Assembly: GCF_030273445.1 (NCBI RefSeq)
Contig: NZ_CP120678.1
Location: 907,501 to 971,500, forward strand
Source: Selenobaculum gibii
GTDB taxonomy: Bacteria; Bacillota; Negativicutes; ICN-92133
Direction: 5' to 3'
DNA: 64,000 nt
Part shown: piece by piece, positions 24,989 to 34,572 of the stretch
Layout of the letters: every line of letters starts with the position of its first letter
Numbering within the stretch: position 1 is the stretch's first letter
Program-made: the position numbers and the translations under genes
Notes under the pieces: model-generated
What the model saw: the letters and a program-made list of their open reading frames with translations, nothing else
What the model was told of the DNA's origin: nothing
Database searches by the model: none

Positions 24989-25085
24989 AATAAAAAGTTT
25001 ATGGGTTTTTAAAAGAAAATGCCAATAAAGTTAAGTATTTGTATAAATATTAGTGGATTTTTCGATATTTTAAGGTATAATTAGG
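24989..25085 (+). promoter_or_regulatory. Probable CRISPR leader
   Basis: An A/T-rich stretch between the terminator and the first perfect repeat, ending TTTTAAGGTATAATTAGG. It lies on the side opposite the degenerate repeat, as a leader should. A TATAAT-like box is at 25075-25080. Confidence 0.55.
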
Positions 25086-26119
25086 GTTATTAGATTACCT
25101 ATAAGGAATTGAAACTCATCTTCTGTGCCAATGTAAACATAATCGGGAATAGGTTATTAGATTACCTATAAGGAATTGAAACTAGCATACGATATGTGTG
25201 TTTGTCAAATTTTTACCGTTATTAGATTACCTATAAGGAATTGAAACGAGGTCAACATACTCACTCACCTCTATTTGAATCTTATCGTTATTAGATTACC
25301 TATAAGGAATTGAAACTCTAATCCTTGCTAAAGTGGCTCAAAACACAAGCGGTGGTTATTAGATTACCTATAAGGAATTGAAACCTTGAAGATGTACTCG
25401 TAATTGATGCACCTTCAATTTAGTTATTAGATTACCTATAAGGAATTGAAACTGGTCAATGGCGCAGGAAGTTCATGCAAAAATGAGTTATTAGATTACC
25501 TATAAGGAATTGAAACGTATCACCAGAAGGTATTACAATTGAAGTAAAAGCCTCTGTTATTAGATTACCTATAAGGAATTGAAACAGATAACCTCTTCCA
25601 TATTACATCCCTCGATAGTGTTATTAGATTACCTATAAGGAATTGAAACTGGAGGTGGCATAGTTGGCTAGATATTTTGTGGAGTTATTAGATTACCTAT
25701 AAGGAATTGAAACTATATCTATGTGGAATGATAGAGATTGGAGTATCCAAGTTATTAGATTACCTATAAGGAATTGAAACCTCTTTTATATGCCACAGTT
25801 ACGCAAACCCTTGTTACAGTTATTAGATTACCTATAAGGAATTGAAACGTGATTGAGTATGTGGGATATGGATAATGTAGAAAATGGTTATTAGATTACC
25901 TATAAGGAATTGAAACAAGGTTAAGCTTGCATTGCCCTGTTTGTCGTTTTCTATGGTTATTAGATTACCTATAAGGAATTGAAACTCTAAACCAGCAATT
26001 CGACTACCATCGTGAATAACAATGTTATTAGATTACCTATAAGGAATTGAAACGAAGAATAAAGGGGGAGTTAAAAGTGGGTCAATTTAGTTATTAGCTT
26101 ACCTATAAGGAATGATTAC
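25086..26119 (+). CRISPR. CRISPR array, 16 repeats and 15 spacers, no adjacent cas genes
   Basis: The 30-base repeat begins GTTATTAGATTACC and ends AAGGAATTGAAAC. Fifteen copies are identical by eye (starts 25086, 25153, 25218, 25287, 25355, 25423, 25487, 25556, 25620, 25684, 25751, 25819, 25887, 25956, 26024). The sixteenth (26090-26119) is degenerate: AGCTTACC, and an end altered to GATTAC. Spacers are 34-39 bases, all different. The ATTGAAAC 3' end is the usual 5' handle of type I-B and type III crRNAs transcribed on the plus strand, and the degenerate copy at the right marks the leader-distal end. No cas gene lies within the window, so Cas proteins must be supplied from elsewhere. Confidence 0.98.
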
Positions 26120-26202
26120 AAACTAAGTTTATTTGAAGGAGGCGTCCTGTAATCAGGGCCCGCAAGTTACTTGGAGTGTTCTTCTGCCTTTCAGAGGGGA
26201 AA

Positions 26203-26243
26203 TAAAAAAACTTGTTACACTTTAATTTGTAATAAGTTTTTTA
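26203..26243 (+). terminator. Terminator-like hairpin downstream of the array
   Basis: AAACTTGTTACA pairs imperfectly with TGTAATAAGTTT, then T continues. It would end array transcription ahead of the yerC-hisZ unit. TATAAT at 26269-26274 is a possible promoter for that unit. Confidence 0.55.
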
Positions 26244-26372
26244 TGTGGAATTTATGGAATTTATCTGTTATAATAAATCATAATGTTTTCACAAGATAAA
26301 GAATAAAAGTAGTAAAGAGAGAAAATGCTATAAGAAAAGAGTTTTTAAAGTATTATGCTAAGGGGTGTTTTT

Positions 26373-26678
26373 ATGTCGGCAAATCCTAAATTAAAGGATG
26401 AATTAACAGATCAATTATGTAAAGCAGTTTTGTTATTGAAAGATACGGAAGAGTGTTATCAATTTTTTGAGGATATTTGTACAATTAGTGAAATAAAAGC
26501 TCTGGCGCAGCGGCTAGAAGTTGCACGTATGCTTAGAGATGGTCATACTTATGATGATATTGTTGACCGAACTGGTGCAAGTACAGCAACGATTAGCAGG
26601 GTAAAACGTTGTTTAAATTATGGCGCAGATGGATATAAATCTATTTTAGAGAGATTAGATGAGCGGAAAAAGAAATAG
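26373..26678 (+). CDS. YerC/YecD family TrpR-related DNA-binding protein
   Basis: 101 residues from ATG at 26373, after AAGGGGTG; an ATG six codons earlier has no site. It holds a TrpR-like helix-turn-helix: EIKALAQRLEVARMLRDGHTY then TGASTATISRVKRCLNYG. YerC-family proteins are small regulators related to the Trp repressor; its position directly before hisZ (15 bases) suggests control of histidine genes, which is inference. In many Firmicutes this family neighbours helicase or his genes. Confidence 0.85.
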   Translation: MSANPKLKDELTDQLCKAVLLLKDTEECYQFFEDICTISEIKALAQRLEVARMLRDGHTYDDIVDRTGASTATISRVKRCLNYGADGYKSILERLDERKKK

Positions 26679-26693
26679 TGGTGAGGGGAGAAG

Positions 26694-27881
26694 ATGATGA
26701 GTAAAAATGAATTCGTTTTGCAGATTCCTTATGGAACTAGAGATTTTTTGCCAGGCGAAGCAGCTTGTAAGAGAGAAATTGAGGATTCGCTTGCGGAGGT
26801 ATTTGATCAATGGGGTTATGATGAAGTTGTTACGCCGACAATTGAATATTTAGATACGTTAACTATTGGGAATGGCAGTGAAGTTGAGCCCCATATGTTT
26901 AAATTTTTTGATAAAAACAATCGGACATTAGCTTTGCGTCATGAAATGACGACACCAATTGCGAGAGTTGCAGCAAGTCGTTTAGCAGAGGTGGAGTTTC
27001 CACTTAAATTATCTTACATTACAAATGTTTATCGTTATGAGCAAGCGCAAACAGGAAGACAATGTGAATTTTATCAAGCTGGTGTGGAACTAATGGGGAT
27101 GACAGCGGCAACTGCGGATGCTGAGGTGATTGCACTTGCAATTGAATCACTTCGTCAAGCTGGTCTAGAAAATTTTCAAATTAGTTTAGGGCAAGTTGAA
27201 TTTATTAATGGTGTGATGAAGCAGTTTAAATTATCTGCAAAGCAGCAACAAGAAATAAAACATGCTATGGTAACACGTAATCTGGTTGAACTTGGTAATA
27301 TGCTTGATAAAAGTGAACTGGGTAAAAATGCGAAAGAAATATTAAAAAAAATACCTTTATTGCATGGAAAAATAGATATGCTCAAGAGCGTTTACCATAT
27401 GATTTGTAATGAACAAAGTAAAAGAGCATTAGATAACCTAAATGAAATTTATAATCTTTTAGATTCTTACGGTGTTGCGGAGTATGTAAACTTTGATTTA
27501 GGTGTGATTCGTGATTTTAATTATTATACGGGAATGGTATTTGAAGCATATACGCCAGGTCTTGGTTTTCCTTTATGTGGCGGCGGACGTTATGATAATA
27601 TGTTATCTGATTTTGGGACTGCCTGCCCCGCGACAGGATTTGCATTAGGAATAGAGAGAATTATGTTAGCTTTAGAAAGACAAGGTCTTTCTATTTCGGC
27701 AAAAAATAAAGATATTTACATAGGATGGGGCGAAGGTAAAGTAATCGAAGCAATTAAAAGGGCAAAAGAGTTACGTGGCGAAGATAAATTGGTTGAAATT
27801 GGGCTGCAAGCACAAACAAAAAAAGATGCTGAATCATATCAGCATGCTAAAAATTATAATCAGCTCATTTATATAGATTAA
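26694..27881 (+). CDS. hisZ: HisZ, ATP phosphoribosyltransferase regulatory subunit
   Basis: 395 residues. A histidyl-tRNA synthetase paralogue lacking the anticodon-binding end: class II motifs TPTIEYLDTL, RHEMTTPIARVAA and YRYEQAQTGRQCEFYQAG, then GGGRYDNML and ATGFALGIERIM. It binds the short HisG to form the active, histidine-inhibited first enzyme of histidine synthesis. The partner hisG at 29540 is indeed the short form. Two in-frame ATGs start the gene; the first is used here. Confidence 0.93.
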   Translation: MMSKNEFVLQIPYGTRDFLPGEAACKREIEDSLAEVFDQWGYDEVVTPTIEYLDTLTIGNGSEVEPHMFKFFDKNNRTLALRHEMTTPIARVAASRLAEVEFPLKLSYITNVYRYEQAQTGRQCEFYQAGVELMGMTAATADAEVIALAIESLRQAGLENFQISLGQVEFINGVMKQFKLSAKQQQEIKHAMVTRNLVELGNMLDKSELGKNAKEILKKIPLLHGKIDMLKSVYHMICNEQSKRALDNLNEIYNLLDSYGVAEYVNFDLGVIRDFNYYTGMVFEAYTPGLGFPLCGGGRYDNMLSDFGTACPATGFALGIERIMLALERQGLSISAKNKDIYIGWGEGKVIEAIKRAKELRGEDKLVEIGLQAQTKKDAESYQHAKNYNQLIYID

Positions 27882-27882
27882 A

Positions 27883-28407
27883 ATGTTACAACGTATTCGT
27901 CAATTTTTCATAGCAGTAGTGGCAAAAATTAATGATGCAGATCGTTTATTTATAAAAAAGCATTTAATAAAAAGCGAACAGAGCTTATTTTTTGCCATGT
28001 CGATTCCAGAGCAACGCCATGCACTAAATGTTACTTACACGGCATTGAAAATGGCTGAAGTTGAAAAAAATATTAATATAGATAAGTTAATTAAATGTAC
28101 ACTGCTTCATGATGTAGGAAAAAAAGCTGGAGATATCAGTACGACAGATAAAGTTATTACAGTACTGGCAGATAGGTTTTTAAGCAATTGGGCGAAAAGA
28201 TGGGGCAAATTGGGGCGTGGCGATAAGGTAAGCAATCTTCGTCATGCCTTTTATATTTATTATCATCATGCACAGTATAGTGCAGAAAAACTTATTCAAA
28301 TTGGTGATAGCGAAATTGCTGAAATTGTTGGAAAACATCACGAAGCTCCAGCAGCAAATGATGCGCCAGAGCTTCGTTTGTTAAGAAAAGCTGATGTATT
28401 GAATTAA
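27883..28407 (+). CDS. HD-domain phosphohydrolase
   Basis: 174 residues, starting one base after the hisZ stop. The metal-binding HD motif appears in order: His of QRHALNVTYTAL, LLHDVGKKAGD with the HD doublet at about residues 76-77, a later His pair in YIYYHHAQYS, and ADVLN at the end. HD proteins are metal-dependent phosphatases or phosphodiesterases. Tight coupling to hisZ and the absence of a recognised histidinol-phosphatase in the his cluster make that activity a speculative possibility. Its stop overlaps the stop of the convergent dehydrogenase gene. Confidence 0.85.
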   Translation: MLQRIRQFFIAVVAKINDADRLFIKKHLIKSEQSLFFAMSIPEQRHALNVTYTALKMAEVEKNINIDKLIKCTLLHDVGKKAGDISTTDKVITVLADRFLSNWAKRWGKLGRGDKVSNLRHAFYIYYHHAQYSAEKLIQIGDSEIAEIVGKHHEAPAANDAPELRLLRKADVLN

Positions 28408-29357
28408 TAGCCCTTGGCTTTATCAATAACATTAAGCATATCCGTACTATGCATATATTTTGTTAGATTTTCAATAAATAATTTTATTGCACGTTCTAAA
28501 TAATACGGTGACATAGCAGCAACGTGTGGTGTGATTAAAACGTTTTCCATTTCCCAAAGTGGTGAATCGGAAGAAAGTGGTTCAATATCTACTACATCGA
28601 GAGCTGCACCTTTAATATATCCTTCTTTTAATGCTGTAACCAGATCTGGCTGATGGACAATAGAGCCGCGGGCTACATTAATAAAATAAGCTGTTTTTTT
28701 CATTGATTTAAATTTATCTAGTACAAATAGATTGCGTGTTTTATCTGTCAGAGGCAAAGTGACTACAACGAAATCAGAAGCTGATAATACAATGTCTAAT
28801 TGCTCAGGAGAATACAGTTTGTTGACAAAAATCTCAGTTGTTTGTGTACGTTTGGTAGCAATAACTTTCATTCCCATTGCTTTTGAACGTTTTGCAATTT
28901 CTCGACCGATACTGCCAAGACCAATAATTCCAATTGTTTTATCATAAATTTCATCAGGACGTGTTCGTTGCCATAATTTATTTTGTTGATTTTTTAGTGA
29001 TTCTGGTATTTGACGTGAAAGGGTTAAAATCATCGCCATAACGTGTTCAGCCATAGGAATCCCATGGATTCCACGCGAGTTTGTTAGTATGATGTCAGAT
29101 TCAATTAAATCGGGGATTAAAAGTTCGTCTACGCCAGCACTTAAGGCATGAATCCATTTAAGTCGCGGTGCCTTTGGTAGAAGCTTGAGAATACTAAGAT
29201 GTCCCCAGGTAACAAGAATATCTGTGTTTTCAATATAATCAGGTGCATTTTCTGGCTTGCATAAAGTGATATTAGCATTCGGAACGGTATCTTGAATACT
29301 TGTAAGTTCCTTTTCGCTTAACCGATTTAGCACAAGTATATTAAGTGAAGGTATCAT
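28404..29357 (-). CDS. D-2-hydroxyacid dehydrogenase
   Basis: 317 residues on the minus strand. NAD-binding motif GIIGLGSIGREIAKRSKAMG at about residue 142. The catalytic Arg is in FINVARGSIV, the Glu in DVVDIEPLSSDSPLW, and the His in NVLITPHVAAMSPY. It reduces 2-keto acids to D-2-hydroxy acids or the reverse; the substrate is not determinable. It lies between two his transcription units and overlaps the HD gene tail to tail by four bases. AGGAGATTAT precedes its ATG. Confidence 0.92.
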   Translation of the reverse strand: MIPSLNILVLNRLSEKELTSIQDTVPNANITLCKPENAPDYIENTDILVTWGHLSILKLLPKAPRLKWIHALSAGVDELLIPDLIESDIILTNSRGIHGIPMAEHVMAMILTLSRQIPESLKNQQNKLWQRTRPDEIYDKTIGIIGLGSIGREIAKRSKAMGMKVIATKRTQTTEIFVNKLYSPEQLDIVLSASDFVVVTLPLTDKTRNLFVLDKFKSMKKTAYFINVARGSIVHQPDLVTALKEGYIKGAALDVVDIEPLSSDSPLWEMENVLITPHVAAMSPYYLERAIKLFIENLTKYMHSTDMLNVIDKAKGY

Positions 29358-29455
29358 AATAATCTCCTTATGATTATTTAATGTTTTACCGTCAAAACGA
29401 CGATTTCCTCATTGATATCTATTCGACATCGGATTAAAAATCCCTACATTTAATA

Positions 29456-29484
29456 TTGACGAATCTACCAAATGATGCTAATAT
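29456..29484 (+). promoter_or_regulatory. Promoter of the his operon
   Basis: TTGACG (29456-29461), a 17-base spacer and TAATAT (29479-29484). No T-box or leader peptide is evident in the short leader before hisG. Confidence 0.65.
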
Positions 29485-29539
29485 GGTAATATATTATTAC
29501 TTTAAATAACTAAAGGATTCTATTCCTTAGGAGGATAAC

Positions 29540-30205
29540 ATGACTTCAAATGATATGGAATATCTAACAATAGCGTTACCAAAAGGTAAATTATTTACAC
29601 CTTCTGCAGAAATTTTGGCTAAAATTGGCTATACAGCAGAAGGGCTAAGTGAAAAATCACGTAAACTAGTAATTACAAATGAAGAAAAAAAGATAAAATT
29701 TATTATTACAAAAACTGTAGATCTCCCAACTTATGTGGAATATGGTGCAGCTGATATTGGAATTATTGGGAAGGATATTTTATTGGAAGAAAATAAAGAT
29801 GTTTATGAACTTCTTGACTTAAAATATGGATTATGCCGTTTGATGGTCGCTGTTCCAGAAGCCTTATTACAAGAAAAATTAAGTGATTACGCGCATATGC
29901 GAGTAGCTACAAAGTTTCCGCGAGTGGCTGAAAACTTTTTTAATGGTAAAGGTATTCAAATGGAATTTATTAAATTAAATGGTTCCATTGAGTTAGGCCC
30001 TATGGTGGGATTGGCAGAAATCATTGTAGATATCGTAGAAACAGGTCGTACATTAAAAGAAAATAATTTGATTGAAATTGCCCAAATTACGAATGCAACG
30101 GCAAGGTTTATTGCTAACAGAGTAAGCTTTAAAATGAAATTTGACCGGATTAATCAGATGGTAGAAGATTTAAGGGCAATTGTTGAAAGTGGTGAAAAGA
30201 AATGA
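29540..30205 (+). CDS. hisG: HisG, ATP phosphoribosyltransferase catalytic subunit (short form)
   Basis: 221 residues. Condenses ATP and PRPP in the first histidine step. TIALPKGKLFTPS at the start, VEYGAADIGIIGKDIL and the PRPP loop region EIIVDIVETGRTLKENNL are typical. The C-terminal regulatory domain of long HisG is absent, so HisZ is needed. TAGGAGGATAAC precedes the ATG. The stop overlaps hisD by four bases. Confidence 0.97.
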   Translation: MTSNDMEYLTIALPKGKLFTPSAEILAKIGYTAEGLSEKSRKLVITNEEKKIKFIITKTVDLPTYVEYGAADIGIIGKDILLEENKDVYELLDLKYGLCRLMVAVPEALLQEKLSDYAHMRVATKFPRVAENFFNGKGIQMEFIKLNGSIELGPMVGLAEIIVDIVETGRTLKENNLIEIAQITNATARFIANRVSFKMKFDRINQMVEDLRAIVESGEKK

Positions 30206-31539
30206 GAACGATAAGTACGCAAGAGGTGGGAATTGAAGAACTTAAAAAAATCTTATCTAAACCAGCCTTTGATCAGGTTGTATTGAGTGATCGAATTCGT
30301 GAAAAAAATAAAACCTTGTTTGGTGAAGATTTAACTGCGGCACAGATTGTCGATAAAATTGTCAAGGGCATTCGTGAAGATGGAGATAAAGCGGTTATTG
30401 ATTTTACTAAGTTAATTGATGGTGTAGAATTTAGTGCAGAAAATTTGGAAGTCAGTGAAGCCGAATTTATGGAAGCTGAGTCCTTAGTTGACTCTAAAAT
30501 TTTAGCTTCTATTCGAAAAGCGATTGATAACGTTCGTTCTTATCACGTGGAACAGAAACCCAGATCTTGGATTACTTATCGGGAACATGGGTCAATGCTT
30601 GGGCAATCTTGTATCCCTTTAGATCGTGTGGGAATTTATGTACCTGGGGGTACAGCATCTTATCCATCTTCTGTAATTATGAATGCAGTACCAGCATCTG
30701 TTGCTGGTGTAAAAGAAATTATTATGGCAGTACCGCCAGCAAAAGATGGAAAAGTAAATCCGTATGTGCTTGTTGCCGCTCGTGAAGCAGGTGTTGACCG
30801 TGTATTTAAGATTGGTGGTGCGCAGGCAATTGCAGCTTTTGCTTTCGGTACAGAAACGGTTCCTCGGGTCGATAAGATTACAGGCCCAGGAAATATTTTT
30901 GTTACACTTGCGAAAAAAGCCGTATATGGACATTGTGATATTGATATGCTAGCTGGTCCAAGTGAAATTTTAATCATTGCCGATGAATCAGCAGATCCAG
31001 CTTATATAGCGGCTGATATGCTTAGTCAGGCTGAACATGACGTACTTGCATCTAGTATTGTCATTACGAATAGCATAGATTTAGCAGAAAAAGTAGAGAC
31101 TGAGGTAAAAACTCAGTTGACTGCATTGCCTAGGCAGGAAATTGCTGCTGCATCAATTGAGAAAAATGGGTTACTTATTGTAGCCGATGATTTAATGCAG
31201 GCGATGGAACTTGCCAATCTATCGGCACCAGAGCATTTAGAGATTTTAACACGTGAACCATTTACATTGCTTCCCTATGTTCGTCATGCAGGGGCTGTTT
31301 TTCTAGGTGCATATTCACCAGAACCTTTAGGTGATTATTTTGCCGGTCCTAATCATGTATTACCGACTGGTGGAACAGCGCGATTTTACTCGGTGCTAAA
31401 TGTAGAAACTTTTATGAAACGAACAAGCATTATTTCTTATACAGCCCCAGCTTTAGCTGAGGTAAAGGATGATATTATTCGATTGGCAGAGGCTGAAGGA
31501 TTAGAAGCGCATGCCAATGCAATTAGAATGAGAGGTTAG
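30202..31539 (+). CDS. hisD: HisD, histidinol dehydrogenase
   Basis: 445 residues. Zinc enzyme carrying out the last two oxidations to histidine with NAD. Signatures: [60 protein letters not shown] with zinc-binding Gln/His, and [10 protein letters not shown] near the end. Translationally coupled to hisG. Confidence 0.97.
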   Translation: MRTISTQEVGIEELKKILSKPAFDQVVLSDRIREKNKTLFGEDLTAAQIVDKIVKGIREDGDKAVIDFTKLIDGVEFSAENLEVSEAEFMEAESLVDSKILASIRKAIDNVRSYHVEQKPRSWITYREHGSMLGQSCIPLDRVGIYVPGGTASYPSSVIMNAVPASVAGVKEIIMAVPPAKDGKVNPYVLVAAREAGVDRVFKIGGAQAIAAFAFGTETVPRVDKITGPGNIFVTLAKKAVYGHCDIDMLAGPSEILIIADESADPAYIAADMLSQAEHDVLASSIVITNSIDLAEKVETEVKTQLTALPRQEIAAASIEKNGLLIVADDLMQAMELANLSAPEHLEILTREPFTLLPYVRHAGAVFLGAYSPEPLGDYFAGPNHVLPTGGTARFYSVLNVETFMKRTSIISYTAPALAEVKDDIIRLAEAEGLEAHANAIRMRG

Positions 31540-31543
31540 AAAA

Positions 31544-32596
31544 ATGTATAGACAAGGATTAGAATCATTACCAACGTATGATGTATCTGAAAAGGATTGG
31601 AAGATAAAACTTAATGCAAATGAAAGCAATCTAAATTTACCGCCATTGGTAGAGGAACGAGTAATAGCTCGTTTGGGAAGAGTGGCGTTTAATCGTTATC
31701 CTGATACTGAAATGGATGATTTAAAGGATTTAATTGCCAGAAATTTTCGTCTAAATGAAGAGAATGTACTAGTTGCAAATGGATCAAGTGAAATTTTAGA
31801 AAAATTATTTTTTGCTTTTGGCGGTCCAAAGCGTTCTATCGTTTTTCCTATGCCCTCTTTCTCTATGTACAATATCTATGCAAAACTAAGTGAATCGGAA
31901 GCTAAAGTTGTTCCGTTAGAAGCAGATTATACATTAGATGTAAAAAAATTTATTCAAGCAGTACAAGAGTGCGATGCTAAGCTTGCAGTAGTTTGTACGC
32001 CAAATAATCCAACGGGAACAATTATCCCTTTAGCAGACATAGAATATATTGCAAAAAATATTGATTGTCCGTTAGCGGTAGATGAGGCTTATGTAGAGTT
32101 TTATGGAATATCTGCAGCAAGTCTCATTGAAAAATACCCAAATTTAATTGTTGCGAGAACATTTTCGAAGGCTTATGGCATGGCAGCAGCGCGCGTTGGT
32201 TATATGTTAGCGGGTAAAGATATCATTCATATGATTGGTAAAGCTTGTATGCCTTATCATGTGAATGTGTTGAGCTTGGCTGCAGCAGCCATTGTATATC
32301 AAATGCGCGATGAATTTGTACCGAGAATTCAAATGTATGTTGCTGAACGCAAACGGATGTTTGAAGCATTGGAAAAAATAAAAGGGATTACGGTATATCC
32401 TTCAGAAACGAATTTTATTTTGATTCGTTATGAAAATGCGGTAGCATTAAATGAATATTTGGAAAGTTTAAAAATTGGTGTGCGCAGTTTTGGCAATGCG
32501 CCGGGGCTAGAGAATTGTTTGCGCATTACAATTGGTACGAGAGAAGAAAATGACCAGTGGTTAAGTGCTGTAAAAGCTTTTGTTGAAAGGAGCTGA
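31544..32596 (+). CDS. hisC: HisC, histidinol-phosphate aminotransferase
   Basis: 350 residues, fold-type I PLP enzyme. LNANESNLNLPP is the substrate-binding start, VANGSSEIL and CTPNNPTG bind PLP, VDEAYVEF carries the Asp for the pyridine nitrogen, and TFSKAYGMAAARVGY holds the Schiff-base Lys. Four bases after hisD. It may also accept aromatic amino acids, as HisC often does. Confidence 0.96.
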   Translation: MYRQGLESLPTYDVSEKDWKIKLNANESNLNLPPLVEERVIARLGRVAFNRYPDTEMDDLKDLIARNFRLNEENVLVANGSSEILEKLFFAFGGPKRSIVFPMPSFSMYNIYAKLSESEAKVVPLEADYTLDVKKFIQAVQECDAKLAVVCTPNNPTGTIIPLADIEYIAKNIDCPLAVDEAYVEFYGISAASLIEKYPNLIVARTFSKAYGMAAARVGYMLAGKDIIHMIGKACMPYHVNVLSLAAAAIVYQMRDEFVPRIQMYVAERKRMFEALEKIKGITVYPSETNFILIRYENAVALNEYLESLKIGVRSFGNAPGLENCLRITIGTREENDQWLSAVKAFVERS

Positions 32597-32600
32597 CAAA

Positions 32601-33188
32601 ATGCGAATTGCAGAGATTAGTAGAAAAACTGGGGAAACAGATATTCAAGTGAAATGTAATTTAGATGGTAATGGATTTGCGAAGGTTTCGACTGGGATTG
32701 GCTTTTTTGATCATATGTTAAATTTGTTTACGAAGCATGGTTTGTTTGACATGGAGATTTTTTCTCAAGGGGATTTAGTGGTGGATGGACATCATACCGT
32801 TGAAGATGTGGGCATTGCGCTGGGGCAAGCGGTGTTAAAAGCCGTTGGCAGTAAGACTGGAATTAAGCGCTATGGAACTGCTTTTGTGCCAATGGATGAG
32901 GCGCTTGCAATGGTGTCGCTTGACCTTAGTGGCAGAGCATTTTTAGTCTATGATGTGGCGCAGCCATTAACACCGATGATTGGCAATTATGATACCGAAC
33001 TTACGGAAGAGTTTTTACGTGCATTTACGATGCAAGCAGGAATTACTTTACATGTTAAAGTATTGCATGGTAAAAATTCACATCATATCGTGGAAGCTAT
33101 TTTTAAAGCGCTTGGCAGAGCCTTGTGTGAGGCTGTAACGAAAGATGCACGTATTCAAGGTGTGATGTCGACAAAAGGGATGCTGTAA
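32601..33188 (+). CDS. hisB: HisB, imidazoleglycerol-phosphate dehydratase
   Basis: 195 residues from ATG at 32601; AAAGGAG precedes it, and the overlapping upstream in-frame start is rejected. FFDHMLNLFTKH, DGHHTVEDVGIALGQA and HVKVLHGKNSHHIVEAIFKA carry the manganese-binding His and Glu. It is the monofunctional enzyme without the HAD phosphatase domain found in enterobacterial HisB. Confidence 0.96.
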   Translation: MRIAEISRKTGETDIQVKCNLDGNGFAKVSTGIGFFDHMLNLFTKHGLFDMEIFSQGDLVVDGHHTVEDVGIALGQAVLKAVGSKTGIKRYGTAFVPMDEALAMVSLDLSGRAFLVYDVAQPLTPMIGNYDTELTEEFLRAFTMQAGITLHVKVLHGKNSHHIVEAIFKALGRALCEAVTKDARIQGVMSTKGML

Positions 33189-33208
33189 GCGAATTAGGAG
33201 GATGCTCT

Positions 33209-33820
33209 ATGATTGCGATTATTGATTATGGACGTGGCAATTTGTTTAGCGTGGAAAAAGCTTTTGTAAAGCTTGGCGCAGATGTCATCGTTACGAATGA
33301 TATAGAAAAAATAAGACGGGCAGATAAAGTTGTTTTACCAGGTGTCGGTGCATTTGGCGATTGTATGGAGACGTTAAAAAAAGCTGGATTGATTCCGGTT
33401 ATTCAAGAGGCAGCTACATCTGGTAAACCTTTTTTAGGAATATGTTTGGGCCTTCAACTTTTATTTGAGCGTAGTGAGGAATCGCCTGGTGTTGCTGGGC
33501 TTGGAATATTTAAGGGAGCAATCAGACAAATTGTTGCTCCTAAGTTAAAAGTTCCTCATATGGGATGGAATAGTTTATCGCTAAAGAATGCTACGTCACT
33601 ATTAAAGGGGCTGCCGGAAAATCCATATGTGTATTTTGTCCATAGTTTTCATGCCGTGCCAGAAGACGCATCCATTATCACTGCGGTCACGGAATATGGA
33701 AGTTCATTAACGGCTGCTGTCGGCAAAGGTAATGTGCAGGCAATGCAGTTTCATCCAGAAAAATCTAGTAGTGTTGGCTTAAAAATACTTGAGAGTTTTG
33801 TAAAAAACAAAGCAGTATAG
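33209..33820 (+). CDS. hisH: HisH, imidazole glycerol phosphate synthase glutaminase subunit
   Basis: 203 residues, class I glutamine amidotransferase. IDYGRGNLFSVEKAF at the start, the nucleophile Cys in LGICLGLQLLF, and the His-Glu pair in MQFHPEKSS near the end. It delivers ammonia to HisF. AGGAGGATG precedes the ATG. Confidence 0.97.
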   Translation: MIAIIDYGRGNLFSVEKAFVKLGADVIVTNDIEKIRRADKVVLPGVGAFGDCMETLKKAGLIPVIQEAATSGKPFLGICLGLQLLFERSEESPGVAGLGIFKGAIRQIVAPKLKVPHMGWNSLSLKNATSLLKGLPENPYVYFVHSFHAVPEDASIITAVTEYGSSLTAAVGKGNVQAMQFHPEKSSSVGLKILESFVKNKAV

Positions 33821-33839
33821 AAAGTAAGGAAGTGTTGGC

Positions 33840-34568
33840 ATGATTGTATTTCCAGCGATTGATATTCGCAAGGGCAAATGTGTTCGCTTAACAGAAGGGC
33901 GATTCGATAAAGAAACAATTTTTGGCGACAATCCAGAAGAAATGGCAAAAAAATGGGCATCGTTGGGTGCTGATTTTTTACACGTTGTGGATTTAGATGG
34001 GGCTTTGGCTGGAAAATCAGTGAATTTATCGGCAATTGAAGCGATTGTAAAGAGTGTAGATATTCCAGTACAGCTCGGTGGCGGGATTCGCACTTTAGAA
34101 AATATTGAGGAACTTTTATCATTAGGTGTTTCTCGAGTGATATTAGGTTCTGTAGCAGTAAAAAATCCAAACTTAGTAAGAGAAGCTTGCAAAAAATATG
34201 GTGATCGAATCGTTGTCGGAATTGATGCACGTGACGGCAGTGTTGCTGTTGAAGGATGGGGTGTATCAGGCGGCGTTGAGGCAGATACACTTGCAAAGCA
34301 GATGGCTGAAGTTGGTGTCAAACGGATTATTTATACAGATATTTCACGTGATGGAATGCTAAACGGGGTAAATGTAAAAGCAACAGCACGTTTAGCAAAA
34401 CTAAGCAATATTGCTGTAATTGCTTCGGGTGGCGTAAGCTCAATTGAGGATATTAAAGCTGTCAAAGCAGTGGAAAGTTCAGGCGTTGAAGGCGTTATTG
34501 TCGGTAAGGCAATTTATACGGATTCGCTTGATTTAAGAGAAGCGTTAAAAGTTGCAGAAGGGGAGTAA
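33840..34568 (+). CDS. hisA: HisA, ProFAR isomerase
   Basis: 242 residues, TIM barrel. Asp8 in [14 protein letters not shown] and the Asp in [11 protein letters not shown] are the catalytic pair; GGGIR and VIASGGVSS bind phosphate. It opens the ribose of ProFAR. Four bases before hisF. Confidence 0.97.
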   Translation: MIVFPAIDIRKGKCVRLTEGRFDKETIFGDNPEEMAKKWASLGADFLHVVDLDGALAGKSVNLSAIEAIVKSVDIPVQLGGGIRTLENIEELLSLGVSRVILGSVAVKNPNLVREACKKYGDRIVVGIDARDGSVAVEGWGVSGGVEADTLAKQMAEVGVKRIIYTDISRDGMLNGVNVKATARLAKLSNIAVIASGGVSSIEDIKAVKAVESSGVEGVIVGKAIYTDSLDLREALKVAEGE

Positions 34569-34572
34569 TGCA

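Noticed and set aside
24833-26372. cas genes beside the CRISPR array
   Set aside because: The flanks contain only a hairpin, an A/T-rich leader and a terminator; neighbouring genes are a HlyD adaptor and a TrpR-like regulator.
29358-29539. T-box or histidine leader peptide before hisG
   Set aside because: No T-box sequence, His-codon run or terminator/antiterminator pair is present.
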